A DNA stretch of 64,000 bases from Eustoma russellianum (Eukaryota; Streptophyta; Magnoliopsida; Gentianales; Gentianaceae): contig AP025043.1 of NCBI GenBank assembly GCA_036186865.1, positions 35,487,657 to 35,551,656 of the forward strand, written 5' to 3'. The number at the start of each line of letters is the position of its first letter. The stretch's first letter is position 1. This document shows positions 20,659 through 32,693 of the stretch, piece after piece. Under the pieces are notes generated by a model. It was not told the origin of the DNA and ran no database searches. It saw only the letters and a program-made list of their open reading frames with translations. Position numbers and translations under genes: made by a program.

Positions 20659-22590
20659 CAGGTACGCCTAACTTCCCAATTTATATATGAAGTACCTATG
20701 TTCTATTTTGTCTCTTAGCCAAGTATAAATGGTCATTAGAACAATGCGATGAAGAACCCTAGGAAAGATTTCTACAAAGCCAGTAACGTTTGAGAAAAGA
20801 AAACAACTAGAGTAACACAACTAAAGCATGAAAACTAGAATATGTTACCAAATTGCTCTTAACAGTCGGAGCTCAATAACATTTCAATGAAAGATAAATA
20901 CCAGTTGCCTGGGATCAATGATTTGTTTGACCACTTTGGGAAACACAAGTGTTAACAAAACTAATTCAAAATTGGATATTTCCAACCAAAGAATTAAGAC
21001 TGAGGAGATACGTGAACAATGTATAGGGTGCATCATAGACATCCCGAAACCATTCGGATTGACAAATGTCCTGATACGTTATAGACTTTAAGGATTTAGT
21101 ATCTCAAGGGCAATTCAATAAATTGGTTAAATTCCTTCCTTGACTAATATAAATTGGAGAAGCGAAAGGAGAATTCCGTTAGAAACGATGTTTATGGTAC
21201 TACCAGAATAGGATGGAGGAAGTATAAGTTGGGATTTTCTAACACACTCTAGCAGTAACGATATGATGTGACGGAATCTCCCATAGCATAATAATCTAAA
21301 TAAACTATGAGGACAAAGCAAACGAGAATACCCTTATGCTTGGGAAAAGAAAACATAGATTTGGTAAGGAACAAGAACACCTCGAAATGTCATAAAATTC
21401 CAAGAAAGAACTTCAGTTCTAGTTCGATTATTACAAGAATAGCATATCGACGAAACGGATGAGTTGGGTAGGACTTGGCGAAAGATTGGGGTTCACCATC
21501 CTATAAGAGTACATTCTCAGACTAAGGTACGAGTCATCATATATGTATTTTAGGGAAGAAATTCCTAATGCCAATGGAAACAATTTTATAGCTAACACAT
21601 GGATATAGAAGGATGTTTCTCGAAGGAGAGCCATGATTCACAATCTGGAATTCAGGTACCCTCATTTGACCGGTTTTCATGATATGGAGACGCCATATTA
21701 GGCAAGCTATGAAAAGCAAGTCATGATTATAGAAATCATGTTTTATGTGTCATGTCATGATCATGTCACCTTAGGAAAGATTTCTACATAGTCCGTAATA
21801 GCATGAGCAAAGAAGGTGACTAGAGTAGCACAACTGAAGCGTGAAGGGTTACTCCTCGGCTCATGTTACTTGATGGATATGTCAAGACCCCTATTTTAGC
21901 ATGAAATGTGTTACATAAATTGTATATTTGGGCTGCCATGGTAACATAGCAAGGAAAAGTATGAATGTAGTATGTTGCATGTTCCAAGATGCTTCAAATG
22001 GCCAAAATGACAGGATAAGTGGACTGTTTTTGGGTCTCTTGAAAACCAGCCCTAGAAGACATTTGAAGGTGTTAATGGATGTTAAGATATGGCATTAGGT
22101 TCCACAAGAATGATGGTCTAAGCACTCTTGATGAACTATGTTGAGAATAGTCTTAAATCTTGAGTTGTGGATGGGTATGTTTGGGTGTGTGTGTTTCGGC
22201 CATCATAGAGGTTTTTTAGGAAATGGATGGTGTTTATTTTTCCTTATTTAGGAGCAAATCTAAGACCTATATTTTTTTTTATAATGGTTTATGGCTGGAA
22301 AGTTTGAATATCGAGTGTTAAGTGAAGCTTATGTGTTCCAAGTTGTGCTATAGAGGTTAAAAGTGAAACTAGTCATGACGTTGGTATTTGTGGGCTTGCT
22401 TGGTTTCGTCACCATATATATATAACAGTGACTTTATAATATGAGAATGACCATTTTTAGCTATGTGACATTGTGGCTAACAAGTAGGACTAAAGGATGA
22501 AGGGGTAAATTCAAAAGAATGATACTAAGCAGCAAATTTCAACTGAGTACACAAGTTTCGAGGACGAAACTTTTTATAAGGGGGGAAGAA
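20659..22590 (+). pseudogene. Element A vestigial pol and 3' region
   Basis: Only scraps of RT can be read: KDKYQLPGINDLFDHF at about 20889-20936 (relatives have IDDLFDQL), KTEEIRE near 21000, and PFGLTN at about 21051-21068. After DLFDHF the sequence resembles the start of the RT intron of E1/B with a damaged 5' splice site. No protease, RNase H or integrase can be recognised, and the region is less than half the length of B's pol. It ends with a CGAGGACGAAAC block shared with B and the polypurine tract aaggggggaagaa (22578-22590). Confidence 0.65.
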
Positions 22591-25500
22591 TGTTACGACC
22601 CGTATCCTTGAGCTAGTTGACAAAGAGAATCGAAGAATGTTACGACTCATGTTCCTTTCGGTTAAACAAAATAAAAATAAGAAACAGAATAGTATAAGTA
22701 ACAAATTAAGTTCGAGGCAATACAACTATTTTGCGGACAAGGAAACAACAAATACAATATGATTTGCATATATAGTAAATTGTCTTACATCTTGATAAAA
22801 AAATATATATATAAGAGTTGCTATCCAATCTTTTACCTAGCTGGCAGGAATTAGGAAATTCAAGAGTGAAGACAACTCTTTTGTCTTTTAGTTAAAAGGG
22901 AATAAAACAATTATTCTACTTTAAAGGGAACCACCCAATTCCCTCCCACCTCTTATGCATGCCTACTTCCTTTCTCTAGGAAAGAGAATTGTTTTTTTCC
23001 TTTTCTTCTTTTCTAGCCTTTACCCAACTACCTATTTAAGTGGACATAAAGCCTTTATCTCTATCATCCTTTAAGAAGAATGAGGACTTTTATCATTTTT
23101 CACCCTTTAAATGTCTATATAGCCAGAGAGAACAAGACATTTGAGTGGTGCACTCTCCTCCACTCTCTGTTATTACATCATTCTTTTTCCCAAAAGAAAA
23201 CAACTTCCTTTCCTCTCCTTTGCATGTAGAAATCGAACACTCCCCAATGAAAACCACCAAGCCTTGAAATCCATAGAATGTTGGGATGAGCTTCATTAGA
23301 TGACTTTCAAGTTGCTCCTCTTGTCCATCAAGAGTACTCTACGATCGTGGGTGAGACATCGTGAAAGGATAAAGATAATGGACATGAGCTAGGGTAAACC
23401 ACAAGTTGGAGGAGAGTTTAAAAGTTTAACAAAGGTGGTGGTTTGAAGGCCTAAAGAAAATTAAAGAATACTTGCACAGTGGAGATTCTTCAACATGCAG
23501 GGCCAAGACTCAAACTTCTACGGAATTCTTTTTATAATCTTCCATTTCAAGACCCAAGAGGCAAGTATACAATGATCTCTCATGATTTATTTAAAGAATT
23601 AGTTACTTGAATGGCTAGATGTTCCTAAGATGTGAACTTTAGAAGAAAACACTAAGTTCATGATTGTACCTTAGTGATTTCTTAAGAACATTATCTTGCA
23701 TGTGACTAATTCCTTCAAAGATGCAATCTTTTCTTACATGCAATGTGAAATGGGGCTGTCTTAAGATGAATTAAGGTCCACCCAAGTAAGTCTATGCTAG
23801 ATTAACTCTTGGATGAAACTTGTGAAGACCTAAGAAAGCATGCATGTGTTAAATGTGAGTTTTATGAGGTTGTTTGGGTAAGATTGGAATAAAATGGTAC
23901 TTGAATGTGTTTCATGCTTAAATAAGTATTGTGAAAATGTGTTCTTGATATCACCTAAATTTCGGCCTAAAGAATGAAGACGAAGGTGAGGTGAATCCAA
24001 GAAAGAACATCTTTTGTGAGCAAGTATGCTAGTGGTTGTGAACAAACTACCCACTGTTTTGACATGGTGCAAAGAGGACTCAAAAAGAGGAGTGAAATCT
24101 GGACATTCATAGGAAAAAGGTGTATGTGATGACTAATAAGTTATTTCATAAGCACAAGATAATTAGTGGTCACTTGACATGAAAAGAGGGTAAAATGTCA
24201 AACCACTGGAGCTGGACAAAATTGGACAGTGAGATGTGTGACCTTAAACTGAACCTTACTGACGTGCTATCAAATTGGTTTTTGATATGATGTTATTACT
24301 ATGTGTTTAACAAATGTAAGAGTTGGAATTGTGGTAAAATAAGTTATGGATTATTTTTAATAAATGTTTTGGTGAAACTTCTCAGGCTGGAAATGCTGGA
24401 ACTGGACAGAATAGAGTGACGTTTTAGATGGTTTAAGAACTGACCTTACAGACCTTCAATGAAGCTAATTTTTGGTACAAAGTTAGCCTTATAAATGTAT
24501 CACAAGTGAAAGTTTGAATTCCGTCAAAATAAGCTAAGGATTATTTTTAAGAAATTACGCGGTAAAACTACTCCAGTAACAAATTCTGGAGCTGGGCAGA
24601 ATTGACCATTGACTTCAACATATTAAAAGAGGACCTTGTGAACCTTCAATAAATCTTATTTTTGGCAGAAACCTAGCCCATGAGTGTAGTAGAGATTCCA
24701 GCTGGAAGTTTGGTAAAATGAGCTATGGTTAATTTTTAATAAAATATTTGGTAAGACTGGTCAGACCTGAAAAAGGAAATTGAGCAGAATAGTGACCTCT
24801 TTTCACTGACTTGAAAAGGAACCTTGTAGATGACCAATAAAGCTGATTTTTGGCATGGTAATAATCCTATGACTGTAGTAGACACTCCAGATAGAATCTT
24901 GGTAAAATAAGTTCTGGATTATTTTTAATGAATTATTTGGTAAAACTGCTCAACTGAAATTACTGGAGCCAACCTGAAATTAGTAACGACTTTCCAGCCT
25001 CAGAAAGGGGACTTAGAGATATGAGAATGAGCTAAATTTCGGTAGGATAATAGTTCCACATGTTTATGACTTGGGCAAGTTGGAATTTCTGGAAAACAAA
25101 TTACGGATTCGCCGCAATTGAATTTTTAGTAAAATCTGTTAGCTCAGCTTCAGCACCTAACCCAGTTCGGAAAGTAAGTAAATAAGCCCCTTTACGGTTA
25201 TTGAAATAATCTGAAATTTTATGGCATGTATCTAAGATCCCACCAAACATATTTGTGACAAAAGAATTATGGAAATGGACCTAATTGGTTAGCTTAACCG
25301 CCCTATGAATATGAAGTAAAAGTCTTGGAAATGTTTAGCTTCCAAATTCATGTATGTTGATCTGTTATAATGAATGCATACGATTATTCATGTCATGGCT
25401 TGCATATCATATCACGGCATGTATCATGCATGATCATGAAACTGATTTTCATGGATTTTAATGATACAAGCAAGTTTTAGAAGCGACTATGTTTTCGTTA

Positions 25501-26458
25501 TGCATGAAAAGTTTTTACGGTCCCATGTTTTTAAAGAAAGCTTCATGATTCCTTTGCCGGCCAAGCATGAGACTAACCCGACTCCAGACTCGGGGTTAAT
25601 CGGTCTGATGACATGATATGTTCTGGACCCGCTCTGATCCGGGGTTAATTGATCTGATATCTGTTCCGGACCCGTTCAGGCCCGGGGTTAATTGGTCTGA
25701 TATCTGTTCTGGACCCGCTCAGATCCGGAGTTAATTGATCTGACACTCTGTTTTTATGACACGTTATTGTATGGGACAAAAATGATGTTTTGACATGGCA
25801 TGACATGACATCATGCATTGCATATTGCATAACTCACGATCATGAGGACATGTTGCATGTTACAGTTAATGTTTATAAGTTACTATTGGTACAGCATTAC
25901 CTAAAAACATGCTTAAGCCGAACGTCAAGCAAGCTCAGGATTTAAGATCAGGTATGAATTACGATTATTTGAGGTTTTTGGGGTAATACATTCATGTTAT
26001 GATTCTTTACGTATTTCATGCTAGTTTATTGTATTCTTGCTGGGTGATTTTTATCACTCACACTTTATTTTTCCCCAGAGCCGGATAACGCCAAGATAGA
26101 ATGGATCGAGGACGAGCCGAGAGTACCTTATCCATAGGCGAGGAGTATGAAGGGAGCTAAGCTTAAGGACTTTTGTGCTGCCAAGACGATTTGTATTATG
26201 ACTATGTTTAAACTCTCTGGATTTCGGTTATGTTATTTTGTGGGACTACTACTTTTGGGAACTCAGTAAATTAGTGATGCATGTTTGATTTGAAAAGTTT
26301 TAATTCTGCCTAAATTTTACTACCATGTTGAATGATAGCATGGGAGTCCACGACTTATGTTATTGATGTTCGCATGTTATGCATGACGCCTTGTACTCTC
26401 CTCAGTGAAGTACGGCGGGTGCACCGTATCCGGACGAGGCCGGGTGCGGGGCGCTACA
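22591..26458 (+). mobile_element. Element A 3' LTR
   Basis: 3868 bp, TGTTACGACCC…GGGGCGCTACA. Nearly the same as the 5' LTR; the clearest differences are a short deletion/replacement near 23900 and three rather than four 43-bp units (25621-25750). Palindrome at 26393-26413. It is followed by the TSD gaaag. Confidence 0.92.
25909..26137 (+). CDS. Putative spliced LTR micro-ORF (A 3' LTR)
   Basis: Same structure as in the 5' LTR: exon 1 25909-25951, intron 25952-26078 (127 bp, ending TTCCCCAG), exon 2 26079-26137 (59 nt). The reading frame and both splice dinucleotides are preserved. Confidence 0.5.
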
Positions 26459-26463
26459 GAAAG

Positions 26464-26495
26464 TCTTCTTTCCATACTACTACACACGCCATATA
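26464..26495 (+). mobile_element. Host copia solo LTR, piece 2
   Basis: Thirty-two bases between elements A and B. With the TSD it reads gaaagtcttctttcc…cacgccatata and aligns with E at about 54475-54513 (ggaaagttttctcc…cacgccatata). This short piece shows that A and B inserted into the same LTR. Confidence 0.8.
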
Positions 26496-29400
26496 TGTGG
26501 CGCCCCGCACCCCGGCCCCGCCGAAGTTGGTGCACCCGCCGTACTTCACTAAAGAGAGTACTAGGCATCATCCATATGCGTCGTGATCCATGATAATAAT
26601 GTATGGATTTTCGTGCTTACGCGCAATAAACAAGCGAAACCGTGGCAGAATTTAAAACTTCGAATTAAAACGTCATCACCATCATTTAAAGTTTACAACC
26701 CACATAAATCGTAGCTGAAAGCATCAAAAGCAAATTTTTTCCCATCACAATTACATAACACCATCATCTCTTAATGCTGGTACGCTCGGTCTCCTAATCC
26801 TAGCCATCCTCCAATGCACTCACGGGTAGGGAACTCTAGGCTCGTCATCGATCCATTCTACCTTGTCTCCTGCCACCTCTGGAGAGAAAAATAGGGTGAG
26901 TGACAACGTCACCAGCAAGTATACTATAATAATCATGGGTTAAATGGAAAGTACGAGCAAGAACCGATCCCCAACAATATTTGGTTTAGAAGCATACCTG
27001 TCCTCCGACCGACATTCGATAAGGATCATCGCTTAGTATAATAAGATCTTAACTTAAGAAAAATCATCAGTCAAGCAGAATATAACATTAAGAGACTGTA
27101 ACTTGTGCCGATGCATAATACCACAATAATCATCACTTAAGGAAGTCACACTTAGGTTCTACCAGGTCATGCCAACTTAGTCTAAGTATCATGTGTTACT
27201 ACACAATAACTCCGTAGACGTGACATGCATGCGTATGTACGCATGATGCATCATGATAAAATGAGAATATGACTTTTCATGCTTTTACTTTCAAATCATC
27301 ATCGTCATAAAACAATAGAGTGTTCAGATCTATCTTCCCGGATCTGAGGCGGTAACTTCTCCACTTCGAATCTATTACTCCTGGATTCGGAACGGTAACG
27401 TCATCATACTTGCCGGGTCTATTCTTTTCCGGGCCCGCACGGTCATTATTATCATTCTCATCATCAGGCCTATTATTTTTCGGGCCTGTACAGGCATTCT
27501 TTCAGATCACTTAACCCGGATCTCCTCAGGTTCATACTGGCCAAGTTCATACTCACACACGGTACCGGTGGGGAAGCGTTCTTTTAAAAACACAAAAATC
27601 ATCTTTTTGAAAACGCTTTTTATCTTTTTTTCGTGTGAAATCCATGCCATAAATCATGCATGTGACGATGAATGCAATATATGACATGTAACGTGCAAAT
27701 GACGGCATAATGCATGACATAAACGATTGGACATGTTTCGTTGACATGCTGGAAGTTTCCAGCTTAGCAGCGTCTACTTCTTCTTAGGAATTTTCTTCTA
27801 AAATGCACGTTTTAGATCCATTTAATCACATGTACTTCTCCGTAACTGTAATAAGTGAATGCCATGCATGCGTTGCGGAATTACGATATCAATAAGGGAC
27901 TCAATTATTCTTTTTCATAAAACAATACAATCTGAATTCTGAAATGACCATATTTTACTATAAAATTTATTGTGACAAATCCTTTAATCTTTTTCTGGAA
28001 ATTCCAACTCTCCAATTTAATAAAGTCATTGGGCTAGCATCCTGTCAATTTTTAGCCCAATTTTAATTCACTAAGACCCTTTTCCAGATCATGCAAAGTG
28101 TGACAAAAATTCTGTCCATCCAGCACATTTCAGTTTGACCCGTTTTACTAGAAAATTATTTAAAAATAAACCACAAATTATTTTGATAAAATTCCAACTG
28201 CCACCCCTTCTTTATTCTTGAGGTTAGTACCATGCCAAAAACTAATGGATTTGCACACCTATAAGGTCCATTTTTAGACCACCAAACACGTTACTTACAT
28301 TCTGTCCAGTACAACTTTTTCCAGCAGGACCAGCCTTAGTAGAAAATTCATTAAAAATAAACCGTGGCTCTTTTTAAGGGTGATTCCAACTCTCACATCT
28401 AAAAAACACATAAAACTAATAGCATACCAAAAATTAGTGGAATTGACTGTTCCTAGCTTCACAAAACAGTCTAAATTTTGGTCCAGCTCCAGAAATTTCA
28501 AGTGATCATAATCTCTTCCTAAGTGCCCTTAGTTCACATTTCGCTACCCACACTTAGTAACAATTTTGAGATGCACACACGCACCCTTCACCAACAGCCT
28601 CATTATTTGGTGCATGCAAGAAAAATGATATAACCAAGAGTATATTAAGCCTAACACACAACAAGATCGAAACTTGTCCCCATTTCCTTGCTATATTGAC
28701 ATTTTTCATGTGAAATCACCCAACCTCCCTTAACCCTTCCACCGTGAGCATTTCATCATGAAAGAAAGGATCTTTAACACACTTAAGCCTTGATTAGAAC
28801 ATAAATATGCATATAACCATCAAAGAACACATCTTTGGAGCAAAGTACCTCTCCTACACATCTAAATGCCTAGGGCCGAAAGTTTTGGCCTTGCAACTTG
28901 CCATTTTACAACTAAGATTAGATCTTAGGTATTTCTAGCCATTCATGCACACACTTTCACATCTAAACCATAAGAAGTATAGTGTACTTGCCTTGTTTGC
29001 TTACTCTTTCTTGGAAAGGTGAAAAAGTTGAAGTCTTTCTCTCCTCTACACAAGCATTCCCACGGTGGTGGGGGAGAAAGAAAGAAACATAGTTAGTCTA
29101 TGTTTTTAACTCAACATTCCTTCAAAAAGAAAGCTAAATGGCTTACCAAAAAGGAGTTTGAGTAGTGTCCAAGCTTCTCTAAGCTAGAGCTCTTGAAAGC
29201 TTGAGATCCTTGAGCCTAGAGACCATTAAGGTCACGGTTTGGAGCAAAGAGAGGCACACCATGAGTTTCATGTTCGTGAAAGTATAAATGTCTTCTTAAG
29301 AGGCTAAGAATACTTACCTAATGTCACTTAGCTTTAGAGGAATCCAATCCTTCTTGGTGCTCCTCTTGGCCGTGGGGTTGGAAGAGAAAAGCAAGAGAAG

Positions 29401-30053
29401 GAATCCTCTTGAGTTTCTTTAGAGGGTTTGAACAAAACTTAGAAAGTTCTTCAAGTGTGTTTTAGAGGGAACCTTGTCACTTTGGCTAGGTTTAGCTGTT
29501 GAGGGTATATGGGTGGGGTTAGGGTTTTGCCTTAGCCTTTTCAAATTAGGTGTCTTAACCTTGGTCACCTTTGGTTAACCAAGGTTACTTTACTACTAAC
29601 TATGGTTACTTTAGGCCAACCATAGTTTCTTTTGACTAACCATAGTTCCTTTTAGGTTTGGTTAGGTTAGTTCTCATTAACTTAGCCACCTTTCTTCTTA
29701 ATTAGCCTCCCTCCCCCTCTCCCTCTTAATGCAGCCGGCGGTTGGGGTCTTTAATGACCCCAACTAGCCTTTGAAATTTATTTTTTGCCATCCCTTTTAG
29801 TTTTACCAAAAAAAATGATACACATTTATGCCATTAGTATATATTTAAATAGGGATTTTAGAAATAACCCTTCTTGGCTATGGGCCGAAATTCACAAAGC
29901 CATGGAGCAATTGGATCCTTTCTTGTAATGCACATAGTACTCTTCATAATATACTTATAATGATCATTGAAATTTCAAGCGCAAGCGTAAATTGTCACAT
30001 GTTTACTAACTCAACCTTAGGTACAAGAAGGATTCTATAATTGGGTTACAACA
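26496..30053 (-). mobile_element. Array B LTR 1 (leftmost)
   Basis: 3558 bp, plus-strand TGTGGCGCC…GTTACAACA. Contents from the left: palindrome (26541-26561), micro-ORF exon and intron (26820-26997), a GATCC/GGCC repeat region (about 27320-27520), ~185-bp repeats (about 27900-28510), an unannotated middle with an ACCTAGG-like U3, and a cluster of AACCAAGGTTACTTTA/AACTATGGTTACTTTA motifs (29570-29660). No protein-coding gene. Confidence 0.92.
26820..26997 (-). other. LTR micro-ORF exon and putative LTR intron (B LTR 1)
   Basis: Intron 26997-26879 (119 bp; GGACAG|GTATGC … CTCTCCAG|AGG), then exon 26878-26820 of exactly 59 nt ending VEWIDDEPRVPYP-stop. Identical geometry lies at 35469-35646 and 44123-44300. 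Unspliced, an ATG at 26936 opens a 38-codon frame with a hydrophobic N-terminus (VYLLVTLSLTLFF) and the same C-terminus. The upstream exon has no in-phase ATG close by, unlike A and C. Confidence 0.55.
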
Positions 30054-30066
30054 TTCTCTCCCCCTT
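30054..30066 (-). other. Polypurine tract, B internal 1
   Basis: Minus-strand AAGGGGGAGAGAA directly before the LTR start TGTTGTAACC. This is the plus-strand DNA priming site. The equivalent in internal 2 is at 38707-38719. Confidence 0.85.
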
Positions 30067-30098
30067 ATTATAAGTTTTGTCCTCGAAACATGAAAGTG

Positions 30099-32622
30099 CT
30101 AATCAAAGAGGTGAGGGTACAAATTTTTCATGTCCTCTTCTAGTTCCCAGGTAGACTCATCCACAGAATGGTTCTTCCATTGTACCTTAACCATTTTTAT
30201 AGTTCGTTTCCTTAGCACCTTTTCCTTACGATCGACTATCCTCTCTGGTTCTTCCTCGTAGGTCGTGTCAGCTTCTAGCTTCAAAGGTTGATCTTTTATG
30301 ACATGACTAGGATCGTGTACATATCGTCGCAGTTGGGAAACATGAAACATGTCATGTATTTGAGATAGGGTGGGCGGTAGAGCGAGTCGATATGCCACTT
30401 TTCCAATTCTTTCAAGAACCTCGTATGGCCCAATAAATCTTGGACTCAACTTCCCTTTCACACCAAATCTTTTAATTCCCTTTGTTGGCGACACTTTTAG
30501 AAACACTTTTTCTCCATCTTGAAATTCTAACGGTCGCCGCTTCTCATCTGCCCAGACCTTGCTTCTATCTTGGGCCGCTTGTAACTTTTGCTTGATAATC
30601 TTTATTTTCTCTCGGGCTTGCTCTACTAGGTTGGGTCCAGTGAGAATCTTGTCTCCTATTTCATCCCAGTAGAGCAGAGAACGGCACTTCCTTCCATAGA
30701 GAGCTTCGTACGGGGCCATTCCTATAGATCGATGGTAGCTGTTGTTATATGAAAATTCTACTAGTTTGAGACTCCGATCCCAGCTTTTCCCAAAGTCGAG
30801 TGTGCAAGATCGCAACATGTCTTCTAGTGTCTGAATAGTTCTTTCTGATTGACCATCCGTTTGGGGATGAAATGCCAAGCTCATGTGAATCTCAGTACCC
30901 ATTGTCTTCTGAAAAGCTGTCCAGAATCGTGATGTGAAACGAGGGTCGCGATCACACATGATACTTAGGGGTACTCCATGAAGACTTACAATTTGTTCTA
31001 CGTACATCGTTGCCAACTTTTACATTGGGGCCTTGATTGTCATAGCCATGAAATGGGCGGACTTGGTTAGACAATCGAAAACCACCCAAATAGTATCGTA
31101 ACCATTTTTTGTTCTAGGTAAGTCAGTCACAAAATCCATAGAAATGTGATCCCATTTCCATTCGGGAACCTCGAGAGGCTGCAGCAACCCTGCGGGTTTC
31201 TGGTGTTCTGCTTTCACCTTTTGGCACACGAGACATTTTTCCACAAATTCTGCAATCTGTCTTTTCATGCCGCGCCACCAAAATCGTTGTTTCAAATCTT
31301 GGTACATTTTGTTAGCTCCATGGTGGATGGATAATCGCGAGCTATGTGCTTCCTTAAGAACTTCGTTCAAAATGTCTTCGTTATTGGGTACGCACAGTCT
31401 TTCTTGAAACCACATACTGTTGTCGTCCCGAACCTTAAATTCTCCAATGGGTTTTGTCTGTACTCGATCCTTTATCTTTCTTAGGGTTTCGTCCTTTTCT
31501 TGCTCCTCTTTAATTCTATCTACTAAGGAAGGAATTATCATTAATTTTGCGAGCATGCCCTCAATTGAATCGACTTATTCTAGATCAAATTCTCCATGTC
31601 ACACTGCAAAGGAGGTTGGCGTGGATGACTTATTTTTCTACTTAATGCATCCGCCACCTTATTGGCTTTTCCCGGGTGATATTGAATTGATAGGTCATAG
31701 TCCTTTATTTACTCCAGCCATCTTCGTTGTCGCATGTTCAGCTCTTTTTGGGTGAATAAGTATTTGAGACTTTTGTGGTCCGTGAAAATTTCGCACCTTT
31801 CGCCGTACAAATAGTGCCTCCATATTTTTTGTGCAAAGACCACAGCTGCCAACTCAAGGTCGTGTACAGGATAGTTTTGTTCAAAGGGTTTTAACTATCG
31901 GGAGGCATATGCAATTACTCGATCTTTTTGCATTAGTACACATCCTAACCCGTTCTTAGAGGCATCACTATATACCACAAAGTTTTCTCCGGGAATGGGA
32001 TGTGCCAGGACTGGGGCGGAAGTCAGTTTCTTCTTCAATTTGGTAAAGCTATTCTCGCAGTCTGAGGTCCATTCAAACTTGGTTTTCTTCTGGGTTAAGC
32101 GGGTCATGGGCATAGAAATCCGAGAGAATCCTTCTACAAACTTTCGATAGTATCCTGCGAGACCGAGAAAACTTCGTACCTCCGTAACATTTGTCGGTCT
32201 GGGCACTCCGTGATTGCTTCGATTTTCTTAGGATCTACTGATATCCCTTCTTCGGATATCACGTGCCCTAGGAAGGCTACACTTCGTAGCCAGAATTTGC
32301 ACTTATTGAACTTCGCATACAGTCGCTCTCTTCGTAAAATGTCCAGAGCAATCCTTAGATGGGTTGCATGGGTTTCTTGGTCTGGATAATATATCAAGAT
32401 GTCGTCTATGAAGACCACAACGAATTTGTCTAATTGCTCTTGAAAAACTTGATTCATTAGGTCCATGAATGCGGCAGGCGCATTGGTCAGCCCGAACGGC
32501 ATTACTAGGAACTCGTAATGTCTGTAACGGGTTCTGAATGCAGTTTTGTGGACGTCTTCAGCCTTGATCTTCAACTGGAAGTATCCCGAGCGAAGATCAA
32601 TCTTACTGAAAATTCTTGCCCC
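30099..32622 (-). pseudogene. B internal 1: RT, RNase H, integrase, chromodomain
   Basis: Third putative exon of Gag-Pol. In order: RT (GARIFSKIDLRSGYFQL; active site VVVFIDDILIYYPD), thumb (SFLGLAGYYRKFVEG), RNase H (VVYSDASKNGLG), integrase HHCC (AHSSRLSIHHGANK … CLVCQK), core Asp (MDFVTDLP), Asp (CDRDPRF) and Glu (DGQSERTIQTLED), GPY/F (GPYEVLERIG) and a C-terminal chromodomain (PERIVDRKEKVLRK … ESTWELEEDM). Lesions: a one-base deletion near 32205 and TAG at about 31894 (both private), TAA in LE*VD near 31582 (private), a one-base deletion near 31600 and TAA at 31020-31022 (both shared with internal 2). Length 2524, two short of a multiple of three, matches the two deletions. Confidence 0.9.
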
Positions 32623-32693
32623 CTGTATCATGATACATTTAGGTAGGGTTCATAAGAAACTTTATTACTAAATAAAATGTTTCATTCGCTTAC
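32623..32693 (-). other. B internal 1 putative intron 2 (inside RT), 71 bp
   Basis: GTAAGC…GATACAG, phase 0, between DLFDQLR and GARIFSK. It carries a stop three codons in, and its removal restores the universal RT motif order. Equivalent to 7107-7177 and 41277-41347. Confidence 0.75.

Larger units (their letters stand above)
15702..26458 (+). mobile_element. Non-autonomous chromovirus A, complete, TSD gaaag
   Basis: A full-length LTR element with LTRs at 15702-19626 and 22591-26458, internal region 19627-22590, primer-binding site, gag and polypurine tract. The TSD is perfect (gaaag at 15697-15701 and 26459-26463). The internal region is only about 3 kb, shorter than either LTR, and has no working pol; RT is a relic. 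The two LTRs look nearly the same by eye, apart from a few indels and a different number of 43-bp repeats. It therefore probably moved recently with enzymes supplied by relatives. Confidence 0.9.
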
